From Opitutia bacterium (GTDB lineage Bacteria > Verrucomicrobiota > Verrucomicrobiia > Opitutales > UBA953), in assembly GCA_947378905.1 (NCBI GenBank), contig CANCLV010000065.1, positions 1 through 5,713 on the forward strand: 5,713 nt of DNA, in the 5' to 3' direction. Position 1 is the first letter of the stretch. The number at the start of each line of letters is the position of its first letter. Of the stretch, positions 1 through 5,713 are shown piece after piece. The notes beneath the pieces are model-generated. The model worked only from the letters and a program-made list of their open reading frames with translations. It had not been told where the DNA came from and did not search any database. The position numbers were made by a program, and so were the translations under genes.

Positions 1-164
1 ACCTTCTTTTTAAGAACGGCTGGAGTGTCTTCCGAAGCTGGCTCGGAAGTCTTACTTACGACTTCTTTAGCAATGATGGGTTCAACAGACTTTACTGAAG
101 AAGTTTCTGCCGTAGGTGCAGACACTGCTAAGAAAGATGCTAGCAGAATACTGGGGGTAATCAT
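1..164 (-). CDS. Exported protein of unknown function, N-terminal 54 residues only (C-terminus beyond left edge)
   Basis: The reading frame opens at the ATG complementary to 162-164 and stays open to the left edge, giving 54 complete codons. The protein begins MITPSILLASFLAVSAPTAE: a short hydrophobic stretch (about residues 4-16) followed by small residues, which looks like a Sec signal peptide with possible cleavage near Ala16 to Ala19. There is no lipobox cysteine. The next part is low in complexity and rich in Val, Lys, Glu, Ser and Pro, as in periplasmic linkers. An in-frame TAA five codons upstream makes this the first possible ATG. An AGAGG motif lies only one base before the ATG, which is unusually close for a Shine-Dalgarno site. 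The gene follows fumarase by 45 bp and may be cotranscribed, or may use its own weak promoter. I do not recognise the family and cannot assign a function from the visible part. Confidence 0.6.
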   Translation of the reverse strand, partial: MITPSILLASFLAVSAPTAETSSVKSVEPIIAKEVVSKTSEPASEDTPAVLKKK

Positions 165-209
165 ACCTCTAGATAATTAATTAAATTTTATGAGTCAATC
201 ACTCGAGAC

Positions 210-1853
210 TTAGGGTGCGCAAATTCCGCAACTCGCTGGAAGATTTTGGAAAAAATCTACCCCCTTATCGTCCACTAATATAAAGGCAGGGAAGTTAACG
301 ACCTCGATTTTCCATACCGACTCCATTCCCAGTTCCGGGTAATCGATGACTTCAACCTTCTTAATATTTTCCTGTGCAAGGATAGCAGCTGGACCACCGA
401 TGGATCCTAAATAAAATCCACCGTACTTCTTGCAAGAGTCGGTCACCATTTGACTTCGATTACCCTTAGCAATCATGACCAAAGAGCCGCCGTTTTTCTG
501 GAAGAGTTCAACATAGCCATCCATTCGACCAGCAGTCGTCGGACCAAATGAGCCCGAAGCCATCCCCACAGGAGTCTTAGCCGGACCGGCATAATATACA
601 GGATGATTCTTAAAATATTCGGGCAAGCCTTCGCCACGCTCTAAGCGTTCACGTAACTTGGCGTGAGCTATATCACGTGCAACCACAAGGGTTCCAGTTA
701 ATGCCAATCTCGTGGTAACTGGATGCTTAGATAACTCGGCTAAAATTTCCTTCATGGGACGATTTAAATCAATCGCCACAACCTTGGATGAGTCTTGGTG
801 CTTCCTTAATTCTTCAGGAATAAACTTCCCAGGATTTTCTTCCAACTGTTCAATCCAAATACCGTCCTTATCAATGCGAGCCTTGGCATTGCGATCCGCC
901 GAACATGACACCGCCATACCAATCGGACAAGAAGCACCGTGACGAGGTAAACGAATCACTCTCACATCTAACGCAAACCACTTTCCACCAAACTGAGCGC
1001 CGATGCCAAGTTGATGGGCGGCCTTGAGTAATTCCTGCTCGAGAGCTGTATCGCGAAAGGCCTGACCATGTTCATTCCCCTGAGTAGGCAATTCATCATA
1101 ATAGTGAGTTGAGGCCAACTTAACGGCTTTCATGGTGGCCTCCGCCGACGTTCCACCAACCACGATGGCTAAATGATAAGGAGGGCACGCTGCCGTTCCT
1201 AGGCTTTTCATCTTCTCTATTAGGAAAAGTGGAAGAGATTTAGGATTTAAAACGGCTTTGCTTTCTTGAAATAAGAAACACTTGTTCGCCGACCCCCCGC
1301 CCTTCGCGACGAATAATAAATCATACTTCATGCCCGCAGTGGCAGCGATATCAATCTGGGCCGGTAAATTAGTACCCGTATTTTTCTCAGTATATAAATC
1401 AGTCGGAGCGAGCTGCGAATATCGTAGGTTATTTTGCGCATAGGCTTGATAGACGCCGAGCGACAAAGCTTCGGCATCATCTACACCCGTCCAAACCTGT
1501 TGGCCTTTTTTAGCCGTTATCGCAGCCGTTCCAGTATCCTGGCAAAATGGCAAAACACCCTTGGCTGCAACCTCAGCATTACGCAACATCGCGAGCGCAA
1601 CAGAGCGATCATTGTCACTTGATTCAGAATCTTTTAAAATATGTGCGACCTGTTCGAGGTGTTTAGTGCGAAGAAAAAAATTAATGTCGTGAAAGGCCTG
1701 ATTGGCCAAAAGGGTCAAACCTGCTGAATCGACTTTTAGTATCGGCTTACCTTCAAACTGACTGACACTAACAAAATCTTTCGTTATCAACCGATACTGA
1801 GTCTTATCGGGACCTACCGGAAACGGTTCTTGATAATGAAACGAGGAAGCCAT
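210..1853 (-). CDS. fumA: Fumarate hydratase class I, [4Fe-4S] (FumA/FumB type)
   Basis: This TCA-cycle enzyme catalyses the reversible hydration of fumarate to L-malate in the cytoplasm, using an oxygen-sensitive [4Fe-4S] cluster whose unique iron acts as Lewis acid. The 547 residues match the length of E. coli FumA (548) and align with it, as I recall that sequence, from the N-terminal FHYQ-PFP segment to the C-terminus. The three expected cluster cysteines are present: Cys104 in LPFCQDTGTA, Cys223 in GTAACPPYH and Cys317 in VSCSADRN. Other family blocks seen are KGGGSANK (184-191), GNEHGQAFRD (259-268), AHAK (396-399), YAGPAKTP (421-428) and KGNRSQ (463-468). The protein also ends in a CxxC (542, 545), as E. 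coli FumA does. The start is fixed by this alignment, but no Shine-Dalgarno motif precedes it. It lies 45 bp after the Fe-S maintenance gene ygfZ, across a strong inverted repeat. FumA versus FumB naming cannot be decided from sequence. Confidence 0.96.
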   Translation of the reverse strand: MASSFHYQEPFPVGPDKTQYRLITKDFVSVSQFEGKPILKVDSAGLTLLANQAFHDINFFLRTKHLEQVAHILKDSESSDNDRSVALAMLRNAEVAAKGVLPFCQDTGTAAITAKKGQQVWTGVDDAEALSLGVYQAYAQNNLRYSQLAPTDLYTEKNTGTNLPAQIDIAATAGMKYDLLFVAKGGGSANKCFLFQESKAVLNPKSLPLFLIEKMKSLGTAACPPYHLAIVVGGTSAEATMKAVKLASTHYYDELPTQGNEHGQAFRDTALEQELLKAAHQLGIGAQFGGKWFALDVRVIRLPRHGASCPIGMAVSCSADRNAKARIDKDGIWIEQLEENPGKFIPEELRKHQDSSKVVAIDLNRPMKEILAELSKHPVTTRLALTGTLVVARDIAHAKLRERLERGEGLPEYFKNHPVYYAGPAKTPVGMASGSFGPTTAGRMDGYVELFQKNGGSLVMIAKGNRSQMVTDSCKKYGGFYLGSIGGPAAILAQENIKKVEVIDYPELGMESVWKIEVVNFPAFILVDDKGVDFFQNLPASCGICAP

Positions 1854-1863
1854 CGTTTATAAA

Positions 1864-1926
1864 ATTAGCAAAAACCCTAAAACTCGCAAATATAAACCTT
1901 ATGAGGTTTTAGGTAATTTTGCTAAT
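1864..1926 (-). promoter_or_regulatory. Long AT-rich stem-loop at the ygfZ/fumarase junction
   Basis: Two nested perfect inverted repeats form one 18-bp stem: 1864-1873 pairs with 1917-1926 (10 bp, ATTAGCAAAA type) and 1876-1883 pairs with 1906-1913 (8 bp, CCTAAAAC type). A 2/3-nt internal loop separates them and the apical loop is 22 nt (1884-1905). The ygfZ-side arm covers the last codons of ygfZ, the ygfZ stop codon (1899-1901) is in the loop, and the fumarase-side arm ends 10 nt before the fumarase ATG. A competing 6-bp hairpin, 1894-1899 with 1904-1909, reuses part of the arm, so two exclusive folds are possible. The stem is AT-rich and followed by only a short U stretch, so a canonical intrinsic terminator is doubtful. 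A control or processing element is equally possible. A TATATT (1889-1894) could serve as a -10 box, but no good -35 accompanies it. Confidence 0.5.
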
Positions 1927-2717
1927 CTGCCAACGGTGATTGGCCCGATACCTGAATCCAATGTCGCCCCTTCTGCGTAATCAATCGATACCAAGGCTAA
2001 TCCCGTCATACCTATGGTCGATTTCACCATCCCGATGACTTTTCCATTAACGGGTGATTTTAATTCAATATCACTGCGAAGTGGTGCTGACGCAGAAATC
2101 TGTCGAAGACTTCGACGTAAAGACCCCATCGACTGTATCCGTGCCATCACTTCCTGCCCAAGATAACATCCTTTATTATAAGACACCCAATCGTCCAGGC
2201 CACACTCCTGAGGAAATTCATTAGCTCCGCAATCCTCCGGAACCGAAGGTATGCCCGACTCAATTCTATTTAACTCTATGAAACTAGAATCAGATTCACT
2301 CGCTGTCATTGAAGTATTTTTAGGAAATAAAACCACCCATGATTCAAAACTGGTTCGAGCTGATGGCCAAAAGCGAATACTCGACTCAAAATTTGGCCCA
2401 CTATCACCCCAAACGATTCCCGTCTTCCACTGTGAAGTCTCATCCGATAATGTTACATCATCGGCAATTAAGTTGGACGACATGACAGAAATTGCATCAA
2501 CCGCGGATAAATGAGGACAGAGAATTAAGAACGACTGATCAGCTTCTTTTATAATCAGAGTATGGGCGAGAACGCGTCCCTTGCGATTTAACCAAAGTGC
2601 ATGAACCTTATTATTTTTCGTGAGATCAACTGAACATTGCCCCTGCAGATAATTTGCGGCGTCGCTGCCGCTCGCTCGAATAACCGAGGCTAATGTTGAA
2701 ACAAAATGGCGAGCCAT
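1899..2717 (-). CDS. ygfZ: YgfZ/GcvT-domain folate-binding protein of Fe-S cluster metabolism
   Basis: YgfZ proteins are related to the glycine-cleavage T-protein and, in E. coli, help maintain or repair Fe-S clusters in a folate-dependent way; loss lowers activity of Fe-S enzymes such as the tRNA methylthiotransferase MiaB. The family signature K-G-C-Y-x-G-Q-E is intact at residues 182-189, with the essential cysteine at 184. The N-terminal block SGSDAANYLQGQCSVDL (17-32) also matches the family, as does the C-terminal SPVNGKVIG region (221-229), which corresponds to the beta-barrel domain. At 272 residues it is somewhat shorter than E. coli YgfZ (about 326). The middle (about 133-147) is Ser/Asp-rich and poorly conserved. 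The ATG lies 8 bp after the stop of the TPR gene and inside a hairpin, suggesting translational coupling; no Shine-Dalgarno motif is visible. The fumarase gene that follows encodes a plausible client. A GcvT aminomethyltransferase is excluded by the signature motif and the short length. Confidence 0.93.
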   Translation of the reverse strand: MARHFVSTLASVIRASGSDAANYLQGQCSVDLTKNNKVHALWLNRKGRVLAHTLIIKEADQSFLILCPHLSAVDAISVMSSNLIADDVTLSDETSQWKTGIVWGDSGPNFESSIRFWPSARTSFESWVVLFPKNTSMTASESDSSFIELNRIESGIPSVPEDCGANEFPQECGLDDWVSYNKGCYLGQEVMARIQSMGSLRRSLRQISASAPLRSDIELKSPVNGKVIGMVKSTIGMTGLALVSIDYAEGATLDSGIGPITVGRLAKLPKTS

Positions 2718-2733
2718 AAGTTCTATTATGGCT
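2712..2733 (-). promoter_or_regulatory. Hairpin spanning the TPR-gene stop codon and the ygfZ start codon
   Basis: An 8-bp perfect inverted repeat, AGCCATAA (2712-2719) with TTATGGCT (2726-2733), encloses a 6-nt loop (2720-2725). In the minus-strand RNA the first arm holds the UAA stop of the upstream glycosyltransferase gene, and the second arm holds the AUG and second codon of ygfZ. A ribosome finishing the upstream gene would open the stem and expose the start, which is the classic arrangement for translational coupling. The function is inferred from geometry; the pairing is read directly. Confidence 0.45.
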
Positions 2734-4813
2734 TAACCTCGATATGCGCTGGGGGTAAATCGGATTGATAACGCTCGTAGGCCTCGATGAGCGCAGACTC
2801 AAAGTGTTTGGTATAAAGCTTCGTATTAAACAGAGGCGTGGTTAATCTATTCTTAGCTAGTTTTACCTTCAAGGCGGCTAGTTTTTCTGGATGCGTAGCG
2901 ATATCCACTGCCCTGTCTTCAAATTCTTGCTCCGTGTAAGTGATTAGCTCGGGCATTTCGACTGCATGCAACAGACTGGCGGCTACGCGACCCGCGAATG
3001 ATTTACCCTGCAAAGTGAGCACTGGAACATTAGCCCAAAGCGCATCACTTGCCGTGGTGTGAGCATTATATGGCAACGAGTCTAAGAATAAATCGGCGAG
3101 TACGTTTCTCTCAATGTGATCGGCCATTTTGATATAGGGCGAAAAAATGAGACGACTCGCATCAACGCCTAAAGCCTGGGCTTCACGTTTTAAATTCTCG
3201 GGGCCTTCAGGAAAGTTATAATAGAACCACATCACACTATTCGGCACTCTTTTCAAAACCCTCATCCAGCGCTTAAAGGTTTCAGGAGTAATTTTATAAA
3301 TATTATTGAAACAGCAAAATACAAATGCGCCTTCTGGCAGTCCGCATTCTTGGCGTGTAATCGTCCTTTTTAATTCAGGACGCTTAGAGTCGTTAATCTG
3401 ATAACTATGCGGTAATGAAATAATTTTTTCATTATAAAACTGATAAGAGGTTTTAGGAATAACGACATTATCTGCGATCAGGTAATCCATGTAATCTATC
3501 CCCATCGTACCAGGGCAGCCCAAGAAATTAATTTGTATCGGAGCAGATCGATTAGAAAAAATGCCTGTACGATGGGCGCCAAAAAAGCCGTTTAAGTTAA
3601 AAAGAATATCTACTTCCTTGGCTTTGAGTTGTTGCATCAAATCAAAATCTCCAATGGGTCTTATATCAATAAATTCGTCAAAGGCTGCAGTGAGACGACG
3701 ACGTAAATTACCCTCATCACTTTCTCCGTTATCGAGGCCGATAACCTCAAATTTTTCTTTATCGTGACACTCAATAAGACCGGTCATTAAAGAGCCATTC
3801 GCATGTTCTCGAAACTCACCACTGACATAGGCAATCTTGATTCTTTTGTGGCGAGGGTATTTCTTAGTAGTAAAATCCTTAGGCAGAGTTGGAAACTTTC
3901 TATTGAGGTATAAAAATCCTGCTATCTGCAAGTCACTCTCGGAATCCGAATAGCCCATATATCCAAAAGGATCAGCCACATCTTCCTTTAAGGGCAAACG
4001 ACGAACGATTTCATCGTTAATCTCTTTAATGCCAGACCAGTCAGCGATCAGCATTTTCTGGTGGAGCGCGCGCCCTAATACAGCGTTTTTACCAGGATTT
4101 AATTCGGCTGACTTTAGAAAAGCTTTTGCTGCTTCAGCAGGTTGATTTAACTCAATACAGACAGTACCGTAATTTAAGAAAAACTTATCGTCTGCTTGCC
4201 CGGTTTCAAATGCCTTTCGGAAATAATTCATCGATGGTTCATACTCTTTCTTAATAGAGTACATCACCGCCAAGTAGCTGAGTAACTCAAAGGACTGCGG
4301 GGCAAATTTTAGCGCTTCAAATATTTCAGCAATGGCGCGGTCTATTTGCTTCATCGCCTCGTAGACTACGGCCGTATTAATATAACATTTAACGTACTGG
4401 GGGTTAATTCTTTTGGCCTGCTCGTAGCATTTTAATGCTTCAGGGAAGCGCTGTAATTTCCTGAAAGAGTTGCCCAAGTTAAAGTGGGCATCCACAAAGT
4501 CTGGTTTTAACTCAATCGCTTTTTGGTAAAACGGAATCGACTCTTCTATTTTCCATGTATCCTGCAAAGTGTTAGCATAATTTGAATTATAAGCCGCATT
4601 ATTGGGTTCAATTCGTACCGCCTGTTTAAAACACTCCTGTGCGTTAATAAAATCTTCGCGAGCCGCATAAATTAGTCCCAGCAACTGATGGGATTCGGCA
4701 ATTTCTGGGTGCTTCTGTATGACATCCTTAAAAGCCGTTTCAGCTTCGGAGGTTTTTCCTATTTGCATCAAATTCACACCCTGCATTAAGGCCTGCTCAA
4801 TCTCTTTGTTCAT
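2726..4813 (-). CDS. TPR-containing O-GlcNAc transferase-like protein (GT41, SPINDLY/OGT family), complete
   Basis: This is a probable cytoplasmic protein O-glycosyltransferase that would move a sugar from a nucleotide donor (UDP-GlcNAc in eukaryotic OGT) to Ser/Thr of protein acceptors; donor and targets are unknown here. Residues 5-242 form seven 34-residue TPRs without gaps: Gly/Ala recurs at 12, 46, 80, 114, 148, 182 and 216, and Pro closes six of the seven. A linker (about 243-320) leads to the GT41 region (about 325-680). Residues matching human OGT by motif are His337 (FREHANG; human His498), Lys507 (NNIYKITP; Lys842), His566 (His901) and His585-Thr-Thr with Asp590 (His920 to Asp925). 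One departure is QGKSFAGRVAAS (602-613), where PGExxASRVAAS is usual. The start overlaps the upstream paralogue by 17 bp and lacks a Shine-Dalgarno motif. Met10 is an alternative start but would cut the first TPR. The ygfZ start follows after 8 bp. Confidence 0.9.
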   Translation of the reverse strand: MNKEIEQALMQGVNLMQIGKTSEAETAFKDVIQKHPEIAESHQLLGLIYAAREDFINAQECFKQAVRIEPNNAAYNSNYANTLQDTWKIEESIPFYQKAIELKPDFVDAHFNLGNSFRKLQRFPEALKCYEQAKRINPQYVKCYINTAVVYEAMKQIDRAIAEIFEALKFAPQSFELLSYLAVMYSIKKEYEPSMNYFRKAFETGQADDKFFLNYGTVCIELNQPAEAAKAFLKSAELNPGKNAVLGRALHQKMLIADWSGIKEINDEIVRRLPLKEDVADPFGYMGYSDSESDLQIAGFLYLNRKFPTLPKDFTTKKYPRHKRIKIAYVSGEFREHANGSLMTGLIECHDKEKFEVIGLDNGESDEGNLRRRLTAAFDEFIDIRPIGDFDLMQQLKAKEVDILFNLNGFFGAHRTGIFSNRSAPIQINFLGCPGTMGIDYMDYLIADNVVIPKTSYQFYNEKIISLPHSYQINDSKRPELKRTITRQECGLPEGAFVFCCFNNIYKITPETFKRWMRVLKRVPNSVMWFYYNFPEGPENLKREAQALGVDASRLIFSPYIKMADHIERNVLADLFLDSLPYNAHTTASDALWANVPVLTLQGKSFAGRVAASLLHAVEMPELITYTEQEFEDRAVDIATHPEKLAALKVKLAKNRLTTPLFNTKLYTKHFESALIEAYERYQSDLPPAHIEVKP

Positions 4814-5713
4814 TATTGATTTTTAAAATTTGGGGGGTGAGGCCACTCTGGCTTCTTTCATACATCTGGCAAAACAGATTTTCTAATTTTCGTGTATAAA
4901 TTACCGAGTTAAATAGAGGGTTTCTATCTCTATAATCGTGTAATCGCTTTTTGAAATCTGCTATTTTGTCAGGACTGTTGGCCAGCGCTATAGCCAAAGA
5001 CTCATACTCGTCAGCCGTCCGGACAACGAGTTCAGGTATTTGACAAGTGTTCAATAAACTGGCCGCAACACGACTCGCAAAGGATTCACCCATTCTCGTC
5101 AAAACCGGTAGACCTGCCCAGAGTGCTGCACTCGCGGTCGTATGAGCATTGTACGGGTAGGTATCTAATAAAAGATCTGCGCACTGCAGTCGGGCCATAT
5201 GCTCGCCCACATCCTTGAGCCTTGGTGCAAAAATAATACGTTTAGGGTCAACACCACACGCTACTGCTTCTTTCAAGAAATTGCTCGAAGTAACGTCATT
5301 TCTATAACTGAGCCACAAAACTGATTTAGGAACGCTCTTAAGTATATTCATCCAGGCAGCCCAAACCTTTGGAGTTATTTTATAACTGTTATTAAAACCA
5401 CAAAATACAAATCCATCGTCGGGCAACCCTAGCTCCTGCTTAGTGAATTTTTTATCCGCTATCTTCAGTTGGTCATCATGCGGCATAAAGCAATCCATGT
5501 AAGCGATTTTTTCGGTGTAATATTTTTGGCTCTCAGCCGGAATGACAATTTCGTCGGCAATAATATAATCCATTAATAACGTACCCATCGTGCCAGGGTA
5601 TCCAAGGTAGTTAACTTGAAGTGGGGCCACTTGATTTAAAAAGACGGCAGGTCGGGAGCCCGATGTACACCCATTCATATCCACTGCTATATCTATTTTT
5701 AATTTTCGGGCCA
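4797..5713 (-). CDS. Second OGT/SPINDLY-like GT41 protein, C-terminal 304 residues (N-terminus beyond right edge)
   Basis: The frame is open to the right edge: before the GTG at 5682-5684 it continues as ARKLKIDIA, which matches the beta-strand before DMNG in GT41 enzymes (human OGT has HILVNMNG). That GTG is therefore an internal Val codon, and the true start lies outside the window. Visible family blocks, numbered from the first full codon, include NYLGYPGTMG (34-43), YTEKIAY (65-71), FNNSYKITP (106-114, Lys111 matching human Lys842), His171 (human His901), NAHTT (188-192), and GESFASRVAAS (208-218). The protein is a close paralogue of the next gene over its whole visible length, with scattered substitutions. 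The striking difference is Ala195 (codon GCA at 5127-5129), where the next gene and human OGT have Asp in HTTxxD. That Asp contributes to the nucleotide-sugar site, so donor use or activity may be altered. Any N-terminal TPRs cannot be seen. The stop codon lies inside the next gene, giving a 17-bp overlap. Confidence 0.88.
   Translation of the reverse strand, partial: ARKLKIDIAVDMNGCTSGSRPAVFLNQVAPLQVNYLGYPGTMGTLLMDYIIADEIVIPAESQKYYTEKIAYMDCFMPHDDQLKIADKKFTKQELGLPDDGFVFCGFNNSYKITPKVWAAWMNILKSVPKSVLWLSYRNDVTSSNFLKEAVACGVDPKRIIFAPRLKDVGEHMARLQCADLLLDTYPYNAHTTASAALWAGLPVLTRMGESFASRVAASLLNTCQIPELVVRTADEYESLAIALANSPDKIADFKKRLHDYRDRNPLFNSVIYTRKLENLFCQMYERSQSGLTPQILKINNEQRD

Noticed and set aside
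183..198. Possible promoter for the exported-protein gene: TAAAAT (complement of 185-190) or TTGACT (complement of 193-198).
   Set aside because: TAAAAT has no matching -35 at normal spacing, and TTGACT has only a poor TATCTA 17 nt downstream. In such an AT-rich gap these matches are expected by chance.
192..206. GAGT...ACTC inverted repeat after the fumarase stop codon as a terminator.
   Set aside because: The stem is only 4 bp and lacks a G+C-rich core, so it is too weak to call.
216..227. C-terminal CxxC of the fumarase as an unusual redox motif.
   Set aside because: E. coli FumA, as I recall it, also ends with a CxxC, so this is a family trait and not a novelty here.
712..942. Open frame on the plus strand inside the fumarase gene.
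   Set aside because: It is antisense to conserved fumarase coding sequence and its translation shows no recognisable domain; a shadow frame.
1434..1622. Short plus-strand frame inside the fumarase gene.
   Set aside because: It is antisense to the segment carrying the first cluster cysteine and has no family features; a shadow frame.
2251..2514. Plus-strand frame of 87 codons inside ygfZ.
   Set aside because: It lies opposite the intact ygfZ frame and has no recognisable motif or separate regulatory signal.
3561..3767. Plus-strand frame of 68 codons rich in Ser, Arg and Lys inside the TPR-GT41 gene.
   Set aside because: Its composition is what the complement of the GT41 reading frame yields; no signal of independent coding.
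5682..5684. GTG as the start of the first GT41 gene, giving a 295-residue protein.
   Set aside because: The frame stays open upstream to the window edge, and the upstream residues (RKLKIDIAV) match the conserved strand before the DMNG motif, so this is an internal Val codon of a truncated gene.

Overview
All five genes in this window lie on the minus strand, so the gene order is read from high to low coordinates. The base composition looks moderately AT-rich. The signal peptide, the Fe-S enzyme, YgfZ and the TPR glycosyltransferases suggest a Gram-negative-type bacterium. The region before the YgfZ signature (a D-C-G-x-N-E-F-P-x-E-C-G-L-D stretch) reminds me of homologues from Verrucomicrobiota/Opitutae, but this is recollection only. 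A proteobacterial source is also possible. I see no tRNA, rRNA, CRISPR array, insertion sequence or phage gene.

Layout from upstream to downstream. (1) 5713-4797: C-terminal 304 residues of an O-GlcNAc-transferase-like (GT41/SPINDLY-OGT) protein whose N-terminus lies off the right edge. (2) 4813-2726: a complete 695-residue paralogue with seven gap-free TPRs and a full GT41 catalytic region; it overlaps gene 1 by 17 bp. (3) 2717-1899: a YgfZ-type folate-binding protein of Fe-S cluster metabolism, 8 bp after gene 2, with its start codon buried in a hairpin that spans the gene 2 stop codon. (4) 1853-210: a full-length class I [4Fe-4S] fumarase, separated from ygfZ by a 45-bp gap with a long AT-rich inverted repeat. 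(5) 164-1: the N-terminus of an unidentified exported protein, truncated by the left edge.

The tight spacing of genes 1 to 3 suggests one transcript with translational coupling. Genes 3 and 4 form a sensible functional pair, because YgfZ supports Fe-S enzymes and class I fumarase has a labile exposed [4Fe-4S] cluster. Genes 1 and 2 form a tandem protein O-glycosyltransferase pair whose target proteins are not visible here. The points most worth checking are the Asp-to-Ala change at a nucleotide-sugar-site position in gene 1, the partial asparagine ladder in the gene 2 TPRs, and the two RNA hairpins at the gene 2/3 and gene 3/4 junctions. The genes belong to known families; I do not see a clear undescribed system.
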